From: PALSA-607 sp036501485
Lineage (GTDB): Bacteria; Actinomycetota; Actinomycetes; Acidothermales; Acidothermaceae
Length of the DNA stretch: 64,000 nucleotides
Direction: 5' to 3'
Assembly (NCBI GenBank): GCA_036501485.1
Contig: DASYAG010000002.1
Coordinates: 19,869 to 83,868 of the forward strand
Part shown: positions 1-8,687 of the stretch, piece by piece
Layout: every line of letters begins with the position of its first letter
Numbering within the stretch: the first letter of the stretch is position 1
Made by a program: the position numbers and the translations under genes
Notes under the pieces: model-generated
Database searches by the model: none
What the model was told of the DNA's origin: nothing
Seen by the model: only the letters and a program-made list of their open reading frames with translations

Positions 1-2473
1 ATATCGAAAGGAAGTGCGCCGTGCGCGTCAGGCCCATGCGCCGGGCCAGCACGTAGGAAAGACGTCGCGGGCGTGATCTGGCATCGAGATAGAGGAGCAC
101 GCCACCCAGCGCCACCGCGCCGATCACGGCGATGACCGCGTCGAGATACGCGAAGGTGTAGCTGACGGGTTGCAGATACGAGTTATCAACCACACTGTCG
201 GCAGTGAGGTTAAACGTGGTCGTGATGTGCGCGGCGGCTAACGCATCAGCCGCCGTACCTGGGCTCCCGCTGATCCAGAACTGGTAGGTGCCCACCGGAT
301 CGACCCGCTCGAGGGCGGCGAGATCAACGTAAAGAATCTCGTAACCTCCCTGCTCGCCAGGAAGATGCGCAGCGCCGCCGACAAGCGTCACGCTGGTCGT
401 CACCGGGTTTGCGGCCGCGACTGCTTTCAGCTGACTGCCCGACGCAACGCCGCCGCCGGAGAGCACCCCGAGTAACGGCTTTCCCGGACCCTGATCGTGC
501 AGCCGATTGATGAGTGCGGGGAAACTCTGCCCGGCAATGCCTGCATCCCAGAATGCGCCTGATCCGAAGGTCGTCGGGTCGACGCCGACAACACTGACCA
601 GCTCGTTTCCGAAGGTGGGGTGGTCGATGCGAAGCACCAGCGTGGCACGCTTCGTCAGCGACGCGGGCACCGCAACCGAACCCTGCAGGTTCACCACGTC
701 GTCCGCTCCCACAATCATTCGCGACGAGTCGTGCAGCGTTCTTTGCACAGACGAGTTAACGAACGCACTAAACACGCTAATCGCGAGTGCAGGCACGAGT
801 ACCGCGACGAGTGTGGCGGATGCCTTCGCGTTGCCGCCGATCCGCCGCCACGCAAGCCAACTCGGCACGCTCAGCCGTGCGCCGCGCAGGGCAGACCTGC
901 GAATCAGCCGGACAAGAATCTGCTGAACTACCGCAGCACCAACGATGAACGCCAGCATCGGCAGCACAATCACGACCGGGTCAACGTGAGCAACTTGTGG
1001 ACCACTACCGGACAAGTGAGTTCGGTGACTCAACCGAGCGGCAACAACGATCGCCACGACCGCGACGACCACTGCTGACCCGACGAAGGTCACTACTCTT
1101 TTCTTGCTTACCGCACGAGGCACGGGAGGGGACTCTCGACGTTGGCAGCCGCGAGTTGCTGAGGCGACCAAGAAGATCAGGCCTGCTATCAGACTGATCA
1201 ATGTCACGAGGCCGACGTCCGCAAACGATCGTCCAGCGAGTAGCGAACTCGGACCGACCGCGCGGACGAGCGCGTAGGCAAGAACGACCCCAGCAAGGCC
1301 ACCGAGCAAGAACGGTACGCAGGCTTCGAGGGCTGCCTTGACACCAATCGCCAACGGGGAGGTGCCGCGAGCAATCAGTACGTCGACCTCGCGTCGACGC
1401 CGATCGACCCAGAAGCCGCCGGCAACGAAGACCAAACCAAGTGCCACGAGTACGCCCGCAATGGCGATCGGCGTGATCGTGCTCGGCAAGGCGCGCCCGA
1501 CGGCGGACACCCGGTCAACCGGCAGGTCGACCTCGGTCTCTGCGCGCTCAGTCGCTTGGAGGTCTATGCGATCGTCCGGTTGGAATGTGGGATGTGCACT
1601 GGCGTACTTGGCTTCCAACGTCCCGCGCTGCGCGTTCAGTGTGCTCGGCAGCTCGAGTACTACCTTGTCGAGCGCCTTTGCCAGGGTGTGAGCTTGCGGC
1701 AGCGTCAGCCCACCCGGACGAAGAGTCCAGACATCGGTGTCTTGCACGTTGAGCGGCAGCGATTGCGCTGCAGTGCGCATCTCATCTTGGGTCAGCAACC
1801 CGAACGGAAAGACCGGCGGTGGGTTCGCCGACGGAGGCGGCACGATGTACTGCTCTGCGTCACACCAGAACGGCTGCGCGGGCTGCGTCTCTAGGTCGCG
1901 AAATATGCCCGCGACCTGAAGCTTCATCGGTGCGGAACTGCCGGTCTCCTGAAGTGCGATCGTGCCGCCGGCGGCGACATGTAGGGCGTTCGCCGTTGTG
2001 TCAGCCAGCCAAATGCCGTTGACCCCTTGCGCCCGCGACAAGACGTCGACATGCGCGAGGTCACCAGGCTTCGACGCAAGAGTTATAAAGGTCCCAGCTC
2101 CGGACCCGGCCGCGCTCACCATCACATGTGGAGCGAACAGCATGCGCGTCGGTGCAGACAGGTGCGGAAGCGACGGCACACCGGTGACTCGAGTCGTTCC
2201 GTTGATGCCGAACATGTCGTCGGCAAACTGATCCGGCCCTGAGGTTAAGCCTGCGTAGTTGTCTGTTGACGCAACGGTCAAGCTTCCGGTTTCGCAACCG
2301 TTGTTGAGTTGCTGTGCGAGGCTCGCGTTCTCGGCGGACGACAAGAAGAGCGGTGCACTAGCCGACGCGAGGCCGATCATGAGAGCCGCGCCCGCCATGA
2401 CGAGCCCGACTTGCGGCCGCTCCGTCAGCAGTAACAGGGGCGCCCTCCGCCAAGGCAGAAGGTTGAGCTTCAC
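1..2473 (-). CDS. FtsX/MacB-type ABC transporter permease (3' end off window)
   Basis: The minus-strand frame is open from the GTG at 2473 to the window edge, about 824 codons, with no stop. The only possible start is this GTG, because an in-frame TAG lies 12 bases upstream. The N-terminus has one membrane helix (LVMAGAALMIGLASA) followed by a large extracytoplasmic domain. Mid-protein there is a helical bundle (ITPIAIAGVLVALGLVFVAGG, then FLLGGLAGVVLAYALV) with a cytoplasmic RRREVDVLIARGTS loop typical of FtsX permeases. A second copy of this arrangement follows and is cut by the window edge near YVLARRMGLT. This two-half layout fits macrolide-export or lipoprotein-release permeases. No ATPase partner is visible; it may lie beyond position 1. 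Substrate unknown. Confidence 0.85.
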   Translation of the reverse strand, partial: MKLNLLPWRRAPLLLLTERPQVGLVMAGAALMIGLASASAPLFLSSAENASLAQQLNNGCETGSLTVASTDNYAGLTSGPDQFADDMFGINGTTRVTGVPSLPHLSAPTRMLFAPHVMVSAAGSGAGTFITLASKPGDLAHVDVLSRAQGVNGIWLADTTANALHVAAGGTIALQETGSSAPMKLQVAGIFRDLETQPAQPFWCDAEQYIVPPPSANPPPVFPFGLLTQDEMRTAAQSLPLNVQDTDVWTLRPGGLTLPQAHTLAKALDKVVLELPSTLNAQRGTLEAKYASAHPTFQPDDRIDLQATERAETEVDLPVDRVSAVGRALPSTITPIAIAGVLVALGLVFVAGGFWVDRRRREVDVLIARGTSPLAIGVKAALEACVPFLLGGLAGVVLAYALVRAVGPSSLLAGRSFADVGLVTLISLIAGLIFLVASATRGCQRRESPPVPRAVSKKRVVTFVGSAVVVAVVAIVVAARLSHRTHLSGSGPQVAHVDPVVIVLPMLAFIVGAAVVQQILVRLIRRSALRGARLSVPSWLAWRRIGGNAKASATLVAVLVPALAISVFSAFVNSSVQRTLHDSSRMIVGADDVVNLQGSVAVPASLTKRATLVLRIDHPTFGNELVSVVGVDPTTFGSGAFWDAGIAGQSFPALINRLHDQGPGKPLLGVLSGGGVASGSQLKAVAAANPVTTSVTLVGGAAHLPGEQGGYEILYVDLAALERVDPVGTYQFWISGSPGTAADALAAAHITTTFNLTADSVVDNSYLQPVSYTFAYLDAVIAVIGAVALGGVLLYLDARSRPRRLSYVLARRMGLTRTAHFLSI

Positions 2474-2523
2474 CGGGGCAGGCTACTTCGTGCAGTGAGT
2501 CTGCAAGCCGGAAGGGCAACGTT

Positions 2524-2561
2524 GAGCCCGGTAGTCGGCGGGCGGCGCCGCTACCGGGCTC
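2524..2561. terminator. Strong hairpin between permease and hydrolase pseudogene
   Basis: Perfect 11-bp inverted repeat (2524-2534 and 2551-2561) enclosing a 16-nt GC-rich loop. It starts 10 bases past the stop of the hydrolase pseudogene on the minus strand and 50 bases before the permease start. It lacks a clear U-run, so termination is inferred from position and stem strength. Confidence 0.6.
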
Positions 2562-2571
2562 GATCGAGCGA

Positions 2572-3397
2572 TCAGGACGGGATGAAGGCCAGCAGGTCGG
2601 CGTTGATGATGTCGGCGTGAGTCGTCGGCATGCCGTGTGGGAAACCCGCGTACGTCTTGAGAGTGCCGTTCTTGACTATTTGAACCGTCCGCGGTCCCGA
2701 GGTGGCGTACGGGACGATCTGATCAGCGTCGCCGTTCATCGCGAGAACGGGGACGGTGATCTTCGTCAGATCGTCCGACCAGTCATCGCGGATGAACTCG
2801 GAAACGCAGTCCTACTGGCCTTTCGCGCCGCCCATCATGCCTTGCCGCCACCAGTTCGCGATTACGGCCTCAGACGGCGTGACGCCCGGTGGTCGAAGTT
2901 GTAGAACGGCCCTGACGGAACAGCGCGATAGAACTCTGAGCGGTTCGCTGCCAGTTGCGCCTGCAACCCCTTCGAAAGCCTCGCGTGGGACGCCGACCGG
3001 GTTGCTGTCTGTTTGCGGAACGGACGGCGTGACGGCGCTGATCAGCACGACCTTCGCCACGCGGCTCTCGCCGTGACGGCCGATGTAGCGCGCCACTTCA
3101 CCGCCACCTGCGGAGTGTCCGACGTGGATGGCTTCGCGCAGGTCAAGACGTTCGGTTAGCTCAGCTAGATCATCGGCGTAGTGGGTCCATGTCATTGCCA
3201 TCAGCGGCTTGCGCGGAGCGGCCATGGCCGCGGCGGTCGTGCGCAATGACCCGATAACCGTGCTGCATGAAAAACAGCATCTGGGCGTCCCAGTCGTCGG
3301 CCGATAGCGGCCACCCGTGACTGAAGACGATCGGCTGACCCGCGCCCCAGTCCTTTTAGAAGATTCGAGATCCATCCCTGGTCGTGAAGTCAGCCAT
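2572..3397 (-). pseudogene. Decayed alpha/beta hydrolase (non-heme chloroperoxidase-like)
   Basis: Read across frames, the minus strand spells a complete alpha/beta hydrolase of about 275 residues. It begins MADFTTRDGSRIF at ATG 3397, with the oxyanion region FSHGWPLSADDW, the nucleophile elbow GHSAGGG, and an ending MNGDADQIVPY and GFPHGMPTTHADIINADLLAF. Five lesions break it: a TAA at 3356-3358 in place of a Tyr codon, an extra base near 3183-3185, an extra base near 2967-2970, a lost base near 2886-2891, and a TAG at 2812-2814 in place of a Tyr codon. The second and third shifts leave a nonsense stretch between them. No intact start-to-stop frame remains, so this is a pseudogene. Related enzymes are cofactor-free haloperoxidases or esterases. 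Confidence 0.88.
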
Positions 3398-3549
3398 GTC
3401 GTTTGCCTCACTGTTCTCCCGATGGTCGTCCGCCTGTACTTGAAGCGGATCCAACCACCCTCGTACGCCCGTCCCCCGCGAGTCAACAAACGCGAGACAG
3501 ACGGAAGTGGCAACAGGCACTAGCCAGCGTGGAGCCGCCTTCGTCTGAC

Positions 3550-3822
3550 TTACCGGCCCGCGTCATCCTTCTCGCGAAGTAGTAGGTCGTCGAGGGTGAG
3601 GTGCCGAACGATGTCCTCGGGCACCTCGCGAGCTGCACGTAGTCGGTCCAAGGTGAGCGCGTTGCGCGTGCGGATCACTTCCCCCGGCAAACGCACGATG
3701 TCGCTGTTGTCATCGCCGCGTGCTTCGCTGACCCGCCGGATCGCACAGGCCCTCTGCCAGTCCCGGAACGACTGCACCGGGTCGTCGTTCGAGGCCACAT
3801 TGATTGCCCCAGCGCGGTTCAT
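3550..3822 (-). CDS. Small hypothetical protein (90 aa)
   Basis: ATG at 3822 is preceded by a good Shine-Dalgarno (GGAGG, 4 bases upstream), which decides the start. The protein is soluble, charged and predicted mostly helical (VQSFRDWQRACAIRRVSEARG, then LTLDRLRAAREVPEDIVRHLTLDDLLLREKDD). Third codon positions are GC-rich like the neighbours, which supports real coding. I do not recognise a family. It stands alone between a decayed hydrolase gene and an IS-repeat/tRNA region, so it may be accessory DNA. Function unknown. Confidence 0.6.
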   Translation of the reverse strand: MNRAGAINVASNDDPVQSFRDWQRACAIRRVSEARGDDNSDIVRLPGEVIRTRNALTLDRLRAAREVPEDIVRHLTLDDLLLREKDDAGR

Positions 3823-4157
3823 CTGTCCTCCAGGCGGTCGGCTGGCAAGCGGGGCCGCTCGGAAGCGGGCACTAGGCCCAGAGCGATTCGAGCCTCAAGT
3901 TACTTCCGCTACTGCCGGCGGGCACCATACGAACGGTCCGTCCTCGCCGCCGTGCGGCCGAGGCGTCCGCGCTAATCGCGTCGCTCACCGTGCGAGCGAC
4001 GCTGTACTCGCCGCGTGAGCGCGCCCGGAGCGTCGTCGAGCTGTGCTGCGGAGTCGTCGCCGACGTCGTGTCAGCGGGACGAAGAACCGCAGCGGCCCCA
4101 GCCCGAAGCTGAACCCGATCCCCACGGACAACGACACTTTCCCTCATGGCGAGGGAG
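3823..4157. other. Gene-free stretch upstream of IS-like repeats
   Basis: About 335 bases without a supportable gene. Open frames exist on both strands but show no recognisable motifs, no ribosome-binding sites and conflicting frame use. Its position between an isolated small gene and IS-end-like repeats suggests remnant mobile DNA. That is inference. Confidence 0.4.
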
Positions 4158-4245
4158 TGTCAAGGATCAGCCGAAGTAGCTGTCAACCATCAGCCGAAAC
4201 CGTGGAAAGCATCAACCGACACCGAACTGTCAAGCATCAGCCGGA
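4158..4245. repeat. Four imperfect 18-bp repeats, IS21-like end
   Basis: Four direct copies of a unit resembling TGTCAAGCATCAGCCGAA lie at 4158-4175, 4181-4198, 4203-4220 (degenerate) and 4228-4245, spaced 22-25 bases apart. Multiple internal repeats of this kind are characteristic of IS21-family ends, where IstA binds. No transposase gene is nearby, so this would be a solitary remnant. The last copy ends 15 bases from the tRNA-Thr 3' end. Confidence 0.55.
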
Positions 4246-4260
4246 TCAATACAGCAGGGG

Positions 4261-4333
4261 AGCCGCCTTGGAGATTCGAACTCCAGACCTACGCATTACG
4301 AGTGCGTTGCTCTGCCAACTGAGCTAAGGCGGC
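4261..4333 (-). tRNA. tRNA-Thr (anticodon CGU)
   Basis: A 73-nt cloverleaf on the minus strand. The acceptor stem is GCCGCCT/AGGCGGC with discriminator U, the D-arm contains AGCTCAGTTGGCAGAGC, the anticodon loop is CTCGTAA (CGT) on an ACGCA/TGCGT stem, and the T-arm is TGGAG-TTCGAAT-CTCCA. No CCA is encoded. A tRNA-Thr next to the TAP-like hydrolase, upstream of holB-tmk-topA, is a conserved actinobacterial arrangement. Confidence 0.95.
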
Positions 4334-4419
4334 GAGCCGCCCTCGGCCAACAGAACCGGACCACGGGACGACCCGGAGAGTCTAACCGGTCGGCCCCGGG
4401 CACCCTCAGAAGCGGCGAA

Positions 4420-6108
4420 TTACGTGTCGTCCTGGCAGGTCGTCTCCGGCGCGGGATCCGTCAGCGACACGAGGAACGTCTTCACCACGGTGTCCACGCA
4501 GCTTGATTGCAGGAACGCGGTGTGGCCGTCGCCGTCATACGTGAGCAGCGGACCCTTGGCCTCCTTCGCCAAGGCTTGCGCCCATCGGTAAGGCGTCGCG
4601 GGGTCCCGCAACGTCCCAACGACCATGATTGGCGGCGATCCAGCGGGACTGATCGGGCCCGGTGCGAGCTCGGCAGCGACGGGCCAGTCGGCGCACGCGA
4701 CATTGCCCCAACCGATGAACTCACCGAAGGTCGGACCGTCGTCCTTCGCGCCGGCGATCGCAGCGGCCGCGTAGGCCGAGATAGGACCGAGGCTGGGGCG
4801 GTCAACACAGTTGATAGCCATGTTCGACTCGATCAGGTTGTCGTAGCTGCCGTTGGATTGCCGCCCGTCGATCTGGTCGGACAACGTCAGAAGGCCGGCC
4901 GGGTTGCCTTTCATCGCCGCCGAAAGAGAAGCCGTCAACGGCTGCCAATCCTGTGTGGTGTACAGCGCCGCGGCAACGCCTTGGACTGCGAGGGCCACCG
5001 TCAGCGAGCGGCCGTCCGACGCGGCAATGGGTGCGGTTCGCAACGTGGCCAGCCAGGTATCCAGGCGTTGTTCTGCGTCGGCCGCAGACGTGCCTACCGG
5101 ACAATTCGACGACGTCACGCAACTCGCGATCCACGCCTTCAGTGCAACCTCAAAGCCCTGAGCCTGCACGTCGTCAAGTTCCACCGCTGAAGCCGCCGGA
5201 TCCACCGCGCCGTCCAAGACAAGTGCTCGAACATTCTGCGGGAATAGCTGGGCATAGATCGCGCCGAGAAACGTGCCATACGAGAAACCCATATAAGTGA
5301 GCTTCGATTGGCCGAGAGCTGCACGCAGGACGTCGAGATCGCGCGCGGTGTCGATGGTACTGACGTGTGCGAGCAACGCACCGGACTTCGCCTCGCAGCC
5401 GGCGGCGAATCCCTTCGCCAGCTGATCTTGTTCGGTAACCGACGACGGCGACTGCGGATCTCCTTCGAACGCAACCCACTGGTCGAGTTGCGCCGAACTC
5501 AGACAACGGATCGGTGCGCTCGATCCGACGCCGCGCGGATCAAACGACACAACATCGAACTCGTTGCCAAGCTGAGTCCGTACAAAGCCAGCCGCGGACT
5601 GCAGGAACTGAATACCGGACGCACCCGGCCCGCCCGGGTTCACCACGACCTCACCAAGGTTGGGTTTGCGGGTGGTCAGCTCGCGCGAGACGGCCAACTG
5701 GATTGCTCCGGCCGCCGGGTTCGCGTAGTCGATCGGCACGGTCAGCGACGCGCAATACAACCCGCCGCAAGGCTTCCACGCAAGCTGCTGCGTGTAGAAC
5801 GCCGTCAAAGTTGACGGGTCTATATGCGGCAGCGCTGTCGGCACCGGCGGCCCGGCAGGCGAGGCTGCCGACGAAGTCGCCACGGTTGCCGGCGAACCAA
5901 GCAGGGACGACGACAGCGCGGGCGCGGACGAATTGACCGGCGGTACGGAGCTCGCCGCAACAGTCGACGACGACGTCGCTGGCGCGCTTGGAAGCGAACT
6001 CGCGGGAGCAGTCGGAGCCCCAACGTGCGACGAGGTAGACGTGCACGCGCTCAAGCAAAGAACCGCCCCCGTAGCAATCGCGGCCACCCAGCGGGTTGGC
6101 CCGGTCAC
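4420..6108 (-). CDS. TAP-like alpha/beta hydrolase, secreted lipoprotein
   Basis: Peptidase S33 / tripeptidyl-aminopeptidase-like hydrolase of about 562 residues. I choose GTG 6108 because it overlaps the upstream stop as GTGA, and it puts a lipoprotein signal (AAIATGAVLCLSAC, lipobox LSAC) right at the N-terminus; an ATG at 6177 would bury it. A Ser/Ala/Pro linker of about 80 residues follows. The hydrolase has the oxyanion motif NPGGPGASG, FDPRGVGSS, nucleophile GFSYGTFLG, late Asp in GTLRDPATP and His in GDGHTAFLQ, with the C-terminal TAP-like domain. It probably cleaves peptides or esters outside the membrane. It is the last gene after the PSP1 gene, just before tRNA-Thr. Confidence 0.9.
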   Translation of the reverse strand: MTGPTRWVAAIATGAVLCLSACTSTSSHVGAPTAPASSLPSAPATSSSTVAASSVPPVNSSAPALSSSLLGSPATVATSSAASPAGPPVPTALPHIDPSTLTAFYTQQLAWKPCGGLYCASLTVPIDYANPAAGAIQLAVSRELTTRKPNLGEVVVNPGGPGASGIQFLQSAAGFVRTQLGNEFDVVSFDPRGVGSSAPIRCLSSAQLDQWVAFEGDPQSPSSVTEQDQLAKGFAAGCEAKSGALLAHVSTIDTARDLDVLRAALGQSKLTYMGFSYGTFLGAIYAQLFPQNVRALVLDGAVDPAASAVELDDVQAQGFEVALKAWIASCVTSSNCPVGTSAADAEQRLDTWLATLRTAPIAASDGRSLTVALAVQGVAAALYTTQDWQPLTASLSAAMKGNPAGLLTLSDQIDGRQSNGSYDNLIESNMAINCVDRPSLGPISAYAAAAIAGAKDDGPTFGEFIGWGNVACADWPVAAELAPGPISPAGSPPIMVVGTLRDPATPYRWAQALAKEAKGPLLTYDGDGHTAFLQSSCVDTVVKTFLVSLTDPAPETTCQDDT

Positions 6109-6941
6109 GAAGGAGGGGTGTCCGGGTAGGCCGCGTCGTATTCGATGCGCGATCCGCAGACGCTGGCCTTCGGGCAAGCGCAGCGCTTGCCCGTTTCTGC
6201 GACCTTCACGATGACGGTCTCACTCGGCACGTTGTAACCGACTAGCGTGCCATCGCCCTCAGGCGACGACACCGCCGTACCCATCTTTGGCAGGTCCGAC
6301 TTGAAGTCCGTGTACAGCGGGTGCTCGTACTTCAGGCAGCACATCAACCGCCCGCAAGCGCCCGAAATCTTCAACGGATTCGGCGGCAGATCCTGGTCTT
6401 TCGCCATGCGCACACTGACCGGTTCGAAGTCTTTCAGGAACGTCGAGCAGCAGGTATCGCGACCGCACGGGCCGATGCCACCTTGCACTCGCGCTTCGTC
6501 ACGCGCACCAAGTTGACGCAACTCGATGCGCGCATTCAACGTGCGCGCGAGGTCGCGTACCAGCGCCCGGAAGTCAACGCGTTGCGGTGCGCTGAAGTAG
6601 ATGACAAAACTGTTGTCAGCATCGAGATAGTCGACGCCCACAACCTTCATCGGCAACTCGTGCTGACGAACAAGCCGCTTCGTTGCGACCCGCGCTTCGG
6701 CTTTGCGTGTGCGATTGCGCTCGTCACGAGCAAGATGGTCGGACGTCGCGAAGCCAGCGCACATCGGGAGGCCGCCGACCTCCTCCAAGACGTACGTCGG
6801 CGCCCAGATGCACTCAGCTACCTCATCGCCGGCCGTCGTCGGGAACAGCACCTTGTCGCCAACCTTCGGCGCATGCGGCCCGGGATCGAGGTAGTAAAGG
6901 CGGCCGTAGCGGGTGAAGCTGACCGCCATCATCATGCTCAT
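6105..6941 (-). CDS. PSP1 C-terminal domain protein (RicT/YaaT family)
   Basis: 278 residues. The core matches the PSP1/RicT family, including two Cys clusters CGRDTCC and CGRLMCC and a conserved centre (GGIGPCGRDTCCSTFL, LKISGACGRLMCCL). A C-terminal extension carries further cysteines (GKRCACPKASVC), a likely metal or Fe-S site. In Bacillus, RicT works with RicA/RicF on RNase Y and cyclic-nucleotide-linked pathways; in actinobacteria the gene sits beside holB and its role is unclear. The start among several Met codons is uncertain. It is translationally coupled (GTGA) to the downstream TAP hydrolase. Confidence 0.88.
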   Translation of the reverse strand: MSMMMAVSFTRYGRLYYLDPGPHAPKVGDKVLFPTTAGDEVAECIWAPTYVLEEVGGLPMCAGFATSDHLARDERNRTRKAEARVATKRLVRQHELPMKVVGVDYLDADNSFVIYFSAPQRVDFRALVRDLARTLNARIELRQLGARDEARVQGGIGPCGRDTCCSTFLKDFEPVSVRMAKDQDLPPNPLKISGACGRLMCCLKYEHPLYTDFKSDLPKMGTAVSSPEGDGTLVGYNVPSETVIVKVAETGKRCACPKASVCGSRIEYDAAYPDTPPS

Positions 6942-6975
6942 GGCGCAACTCTAGACCGGGTCGTGCGGGCTATCC

Positions 6976-8076
6976 CTACGTGTTCGCCGCAAGGATCCCG
7001 TCGTTACCAAGATCCGACTCCGTGTATCCCGCCACCGTGGTGGTCGATTTCACGTCGTCACCGCTGCTGATCAGACCGCCGAGCCACCCGTCGCCGTCGA
7101 GACTCGACACGTCCGTGATGTCAGCGACCTTTTGCGAGCCGATGAAAAGCGCGAGTCGTGTCGTCTGGCCATCGGCGAGCGTCGCGCAGATCCCGGAGAT
7201 CTCGAGTTCTTGCGTGCCGAGCTTGGTCGGCAATGCACCTTCGTCGAGGATCGTGGGAGTCGGCGACGATAACGACACCGCGCCCTGATTGCGTTCGATG
7301 AACCACCGGTTGGATTCATTCACGACGAACTCATAGCGCACGTCCGCCGTCGAATCCGGACCGCGCCGACACACCAATCCGAAGCCCGCCCCGGTCGGTG
7401 CCCCGGCGGATTCGTGAGCGGTCATGTTCAAGTTGACCTGTTGGGCCGGGTCGTCGTAGGGCGCGTACGCCAGCCAGTGCGCTGCGACCGTGCTGGTCAC
7501 GGTGTAGCCGTCCGGCGCATATTCAAAGTCCGCGCCCTTGGGATCGGCACCGGTCGACCACCCAGACGTCGAGTCGGTGAAGTCATCCGAGTACACCTCG
7601 ATGCCGCTCATCGGGCTCAGCGACGACGATGCGGTCACGCCGTCCGACGTCGGCCCGGGGCTCGGCGGCGTCGGATTGGGCTGGGTCGGATTGGACTGGT
7701 TGGCTTGATTGGTTTGCGCGGGCGCAGTCGGTTGCACCACTGCCGTCGATGCCTGCGGATGCTGCGCGGCGACAGCCACCACGGCGACCAGCAAGGCCAC
7801 GACGACCCCACCGATCAGCAGGTTGCGGCCGTGATGCGTGCGCGGGGGCGGTCCGTACGAATAAGGGGACGGCGAGGGGTAGCCGTAAGTGTGGGGCGGA
7901 TAGCCGTAGGTCGGAGCCGCGTAGGGGTTCTGCGGCGAGGCCGCGTAGGGGTTCTGCGGCGCGGCCGCGTAGGGGTTCGGCGGTGGCGGGTAGCCGTAGG
8001 GATTGGCCGGTGGCGGGGGCCACCCCTGCTGTGGTTGCGGCGGCTGCGGCGACTGCCAGGGCTGCTGCTCGCTCAT
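6976..8076 (-). CDS. Pro/Tyr-rich single-pass membrane protein with extracellular jelly-roll-like domain
   Basis: 366 residues from ATG 8076 (MSEQQPWQSP); the frame runs further upstream but that part is unlike protein. Residues 1-95 are cytoplasmic and rich in Pro/Tyr/Gln (PPPPNPYAAAPQNPYAA). They are followed by one membrane helix (NLLIGGVVVALLVAVVAVAAQ), a Gln/Asn/Thr/Pro linker, and an extracellular domain (DDFTDSTSGWSTG, then GFGLVCRRG, RYEFVVNESNRWFIER) resembling the concanavalin-like beta-sandwich attached to actinobacterial Ser/Thr kinases and lipoproteins. The kinase is absent. Proposed role: envelope-anchored ligand binding (inference). It lies 34 bases upstream of the PSP1 gene on the same strand. 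Confidence 0.8.
   Translation of the reverse strand: MSEQQPWQSPQPPQPQQGWPPPPANPYGYPPPPNPYAAAPQNPYAASPQNPYAAPTYGYPPHTYGYPSPSPYSYGPPPRTHHGRNLLIGGVVVALLVAVVAVAAQHPQASTAVVQPTAPAQTNQANQSNPTQPNPTPPSPGPTSDGVTASSSLSPMSGIEVYSDDFTDSTSGWSTGADPKGADFEYAPDGYTVTSTVAAHWLAYAPYDDPAQQVNLNMTAHESAGAPTGAGFGLVCRRGPDSTADVRYEFVVNESNRWFIERNQGAVSLSSPTPTILDEGALPTKLGTQELEISGICATLADGQTTRLALFIGSQKVADITDVSSLDGDGWLGGLISSGDDVKSTTTVAGYTESDLGNDGILAANT
7916..7979. repeat. 24-bp tandem repeat in Pro/Tyr-rich coding region
   Basis: Two near-identical 24-bp units (7916-7939 and 7940-7963, one mismatch) and a partial third (7964-7979). They encode repeats of NPYAA(A/S)PQ in the cytoplasmic tail of the overlapping membrane protein. 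The length is a multiple of three, so copy-number change would keep the frame. Confidence 0.8.
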
Positions 8077-8203
8077 GCGGCGGCGCGCGAGGAATGAAGT
8101 CTCACTCCAACGTCGTCGGCGCACGTAACGGACTTGTTCAGGACCATTCGGCCCACGGCCGGGCAGCACATACGGTGGGTCGTGACCCGAAGGGACCACC
8201 GCC

Positions 8204-8656
8204 GTGACGCAACCAGACCCGACCGACACCAAGCTGGTGCCGGCAGACCTCGCCGTACTCGCCCGCGCCCACCTCGGCGTGCTGATCACCATCAAGCGCG
8301 ATGGGCGCCCGCAATCGTCGAACATCGGCTACATGTACGACGACGCGACGAAGCGGATCTTGATCTCGACAACCGCGGACAGGTTCAAGGTCGCGCACTT
8401 GCGTCGTGACCCACGTGCGACTCTGCATGTCATCGCCGCCGACGGATGGGGCTGGGCGGCCGCCGAGGCGACTGCCGACCTCTCGCCAATCGCGCAGGAA
8501 CGAGACGACGCCGTGGTCGAGGAGCTGATCACGATCTATCGCGCCAATGCAGGCGAGCATCCGGATTGGGACGACTTCCGGCGCGCGATGGTCGAAGACC
8601 AGCGCCTCGTCGTCCGGCTTGAATTGGCACGCACCTATGGCTCAGCACCGCGCTGA
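8204..8656 (+). CDS. PPOX-class (F420-dependent type) oxidoreductase
   Basis: 150 residues from GTG 8204, with an AAGGGA-like ribosome site about 8 bases upstream. The split beta-barrel of the pyridoxamine-phosphate-oxidase superfamily is evident: LARAHLGVLITIKRDGRPQSSNIGYMYD, then RILISTTADRFKVAHLRRDPRATLHV and a WGWAAAEATADLS segment. Actinobacterial proteins with this pattern bind F420 or flavin and reduce small substrates. It stands alone between oppositely oriented neighbours, so the substrate cannot be deduced. The stop codon lies inside a long terminator hairpin. Confidence 0.85.
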   Translation: MTQPDPTDTKLVPADLAVLARAHLGVLITIKRDGRPQSSNIGYMYDDATKRILISTTADRFKVAHLRRDPRATLHVIAADGWGWAAAEATADLSPIAQERDDAVVEELITIYRANAGEHPDWDDFRRAMVEDQRLVVRLELARTYGSAPR

Positions 8657-8672
8657 GCCATAGGTGCGTGCC
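8626..8672. terminator. Perfect 21-bp bidirectional terminator
   Basis: Arms 8626-8646 and 8652-8672 are perfect reverse complements around a 5-base loop. The hairpin overlaps the last codons and TGA of the PPOX gene and ends 15 bases from the stop of the convergent satP gene. It serves both converging transcripts by position. Confidence 0.85.
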
Positions 8673-8687
8673 CAAAAGCAGTCGGAG

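Noticed and set aside
2572..3397. Stop-codon reassignment (TAA/TAG as Tyr) in the hydrolase gene
   Set aside because: Three frameshifts in the same gene cannot be explained by recoding, and all other genes use normal stops. It is a pseudogene.
4158..4245. Repeats with regular spacing that could be a short CRISPR array
   Set aside because: Units are 18 bp and imperfect, spacing is only a few bases of unrelated DNA, and no cas gene is near. An IS21-type end fits better.
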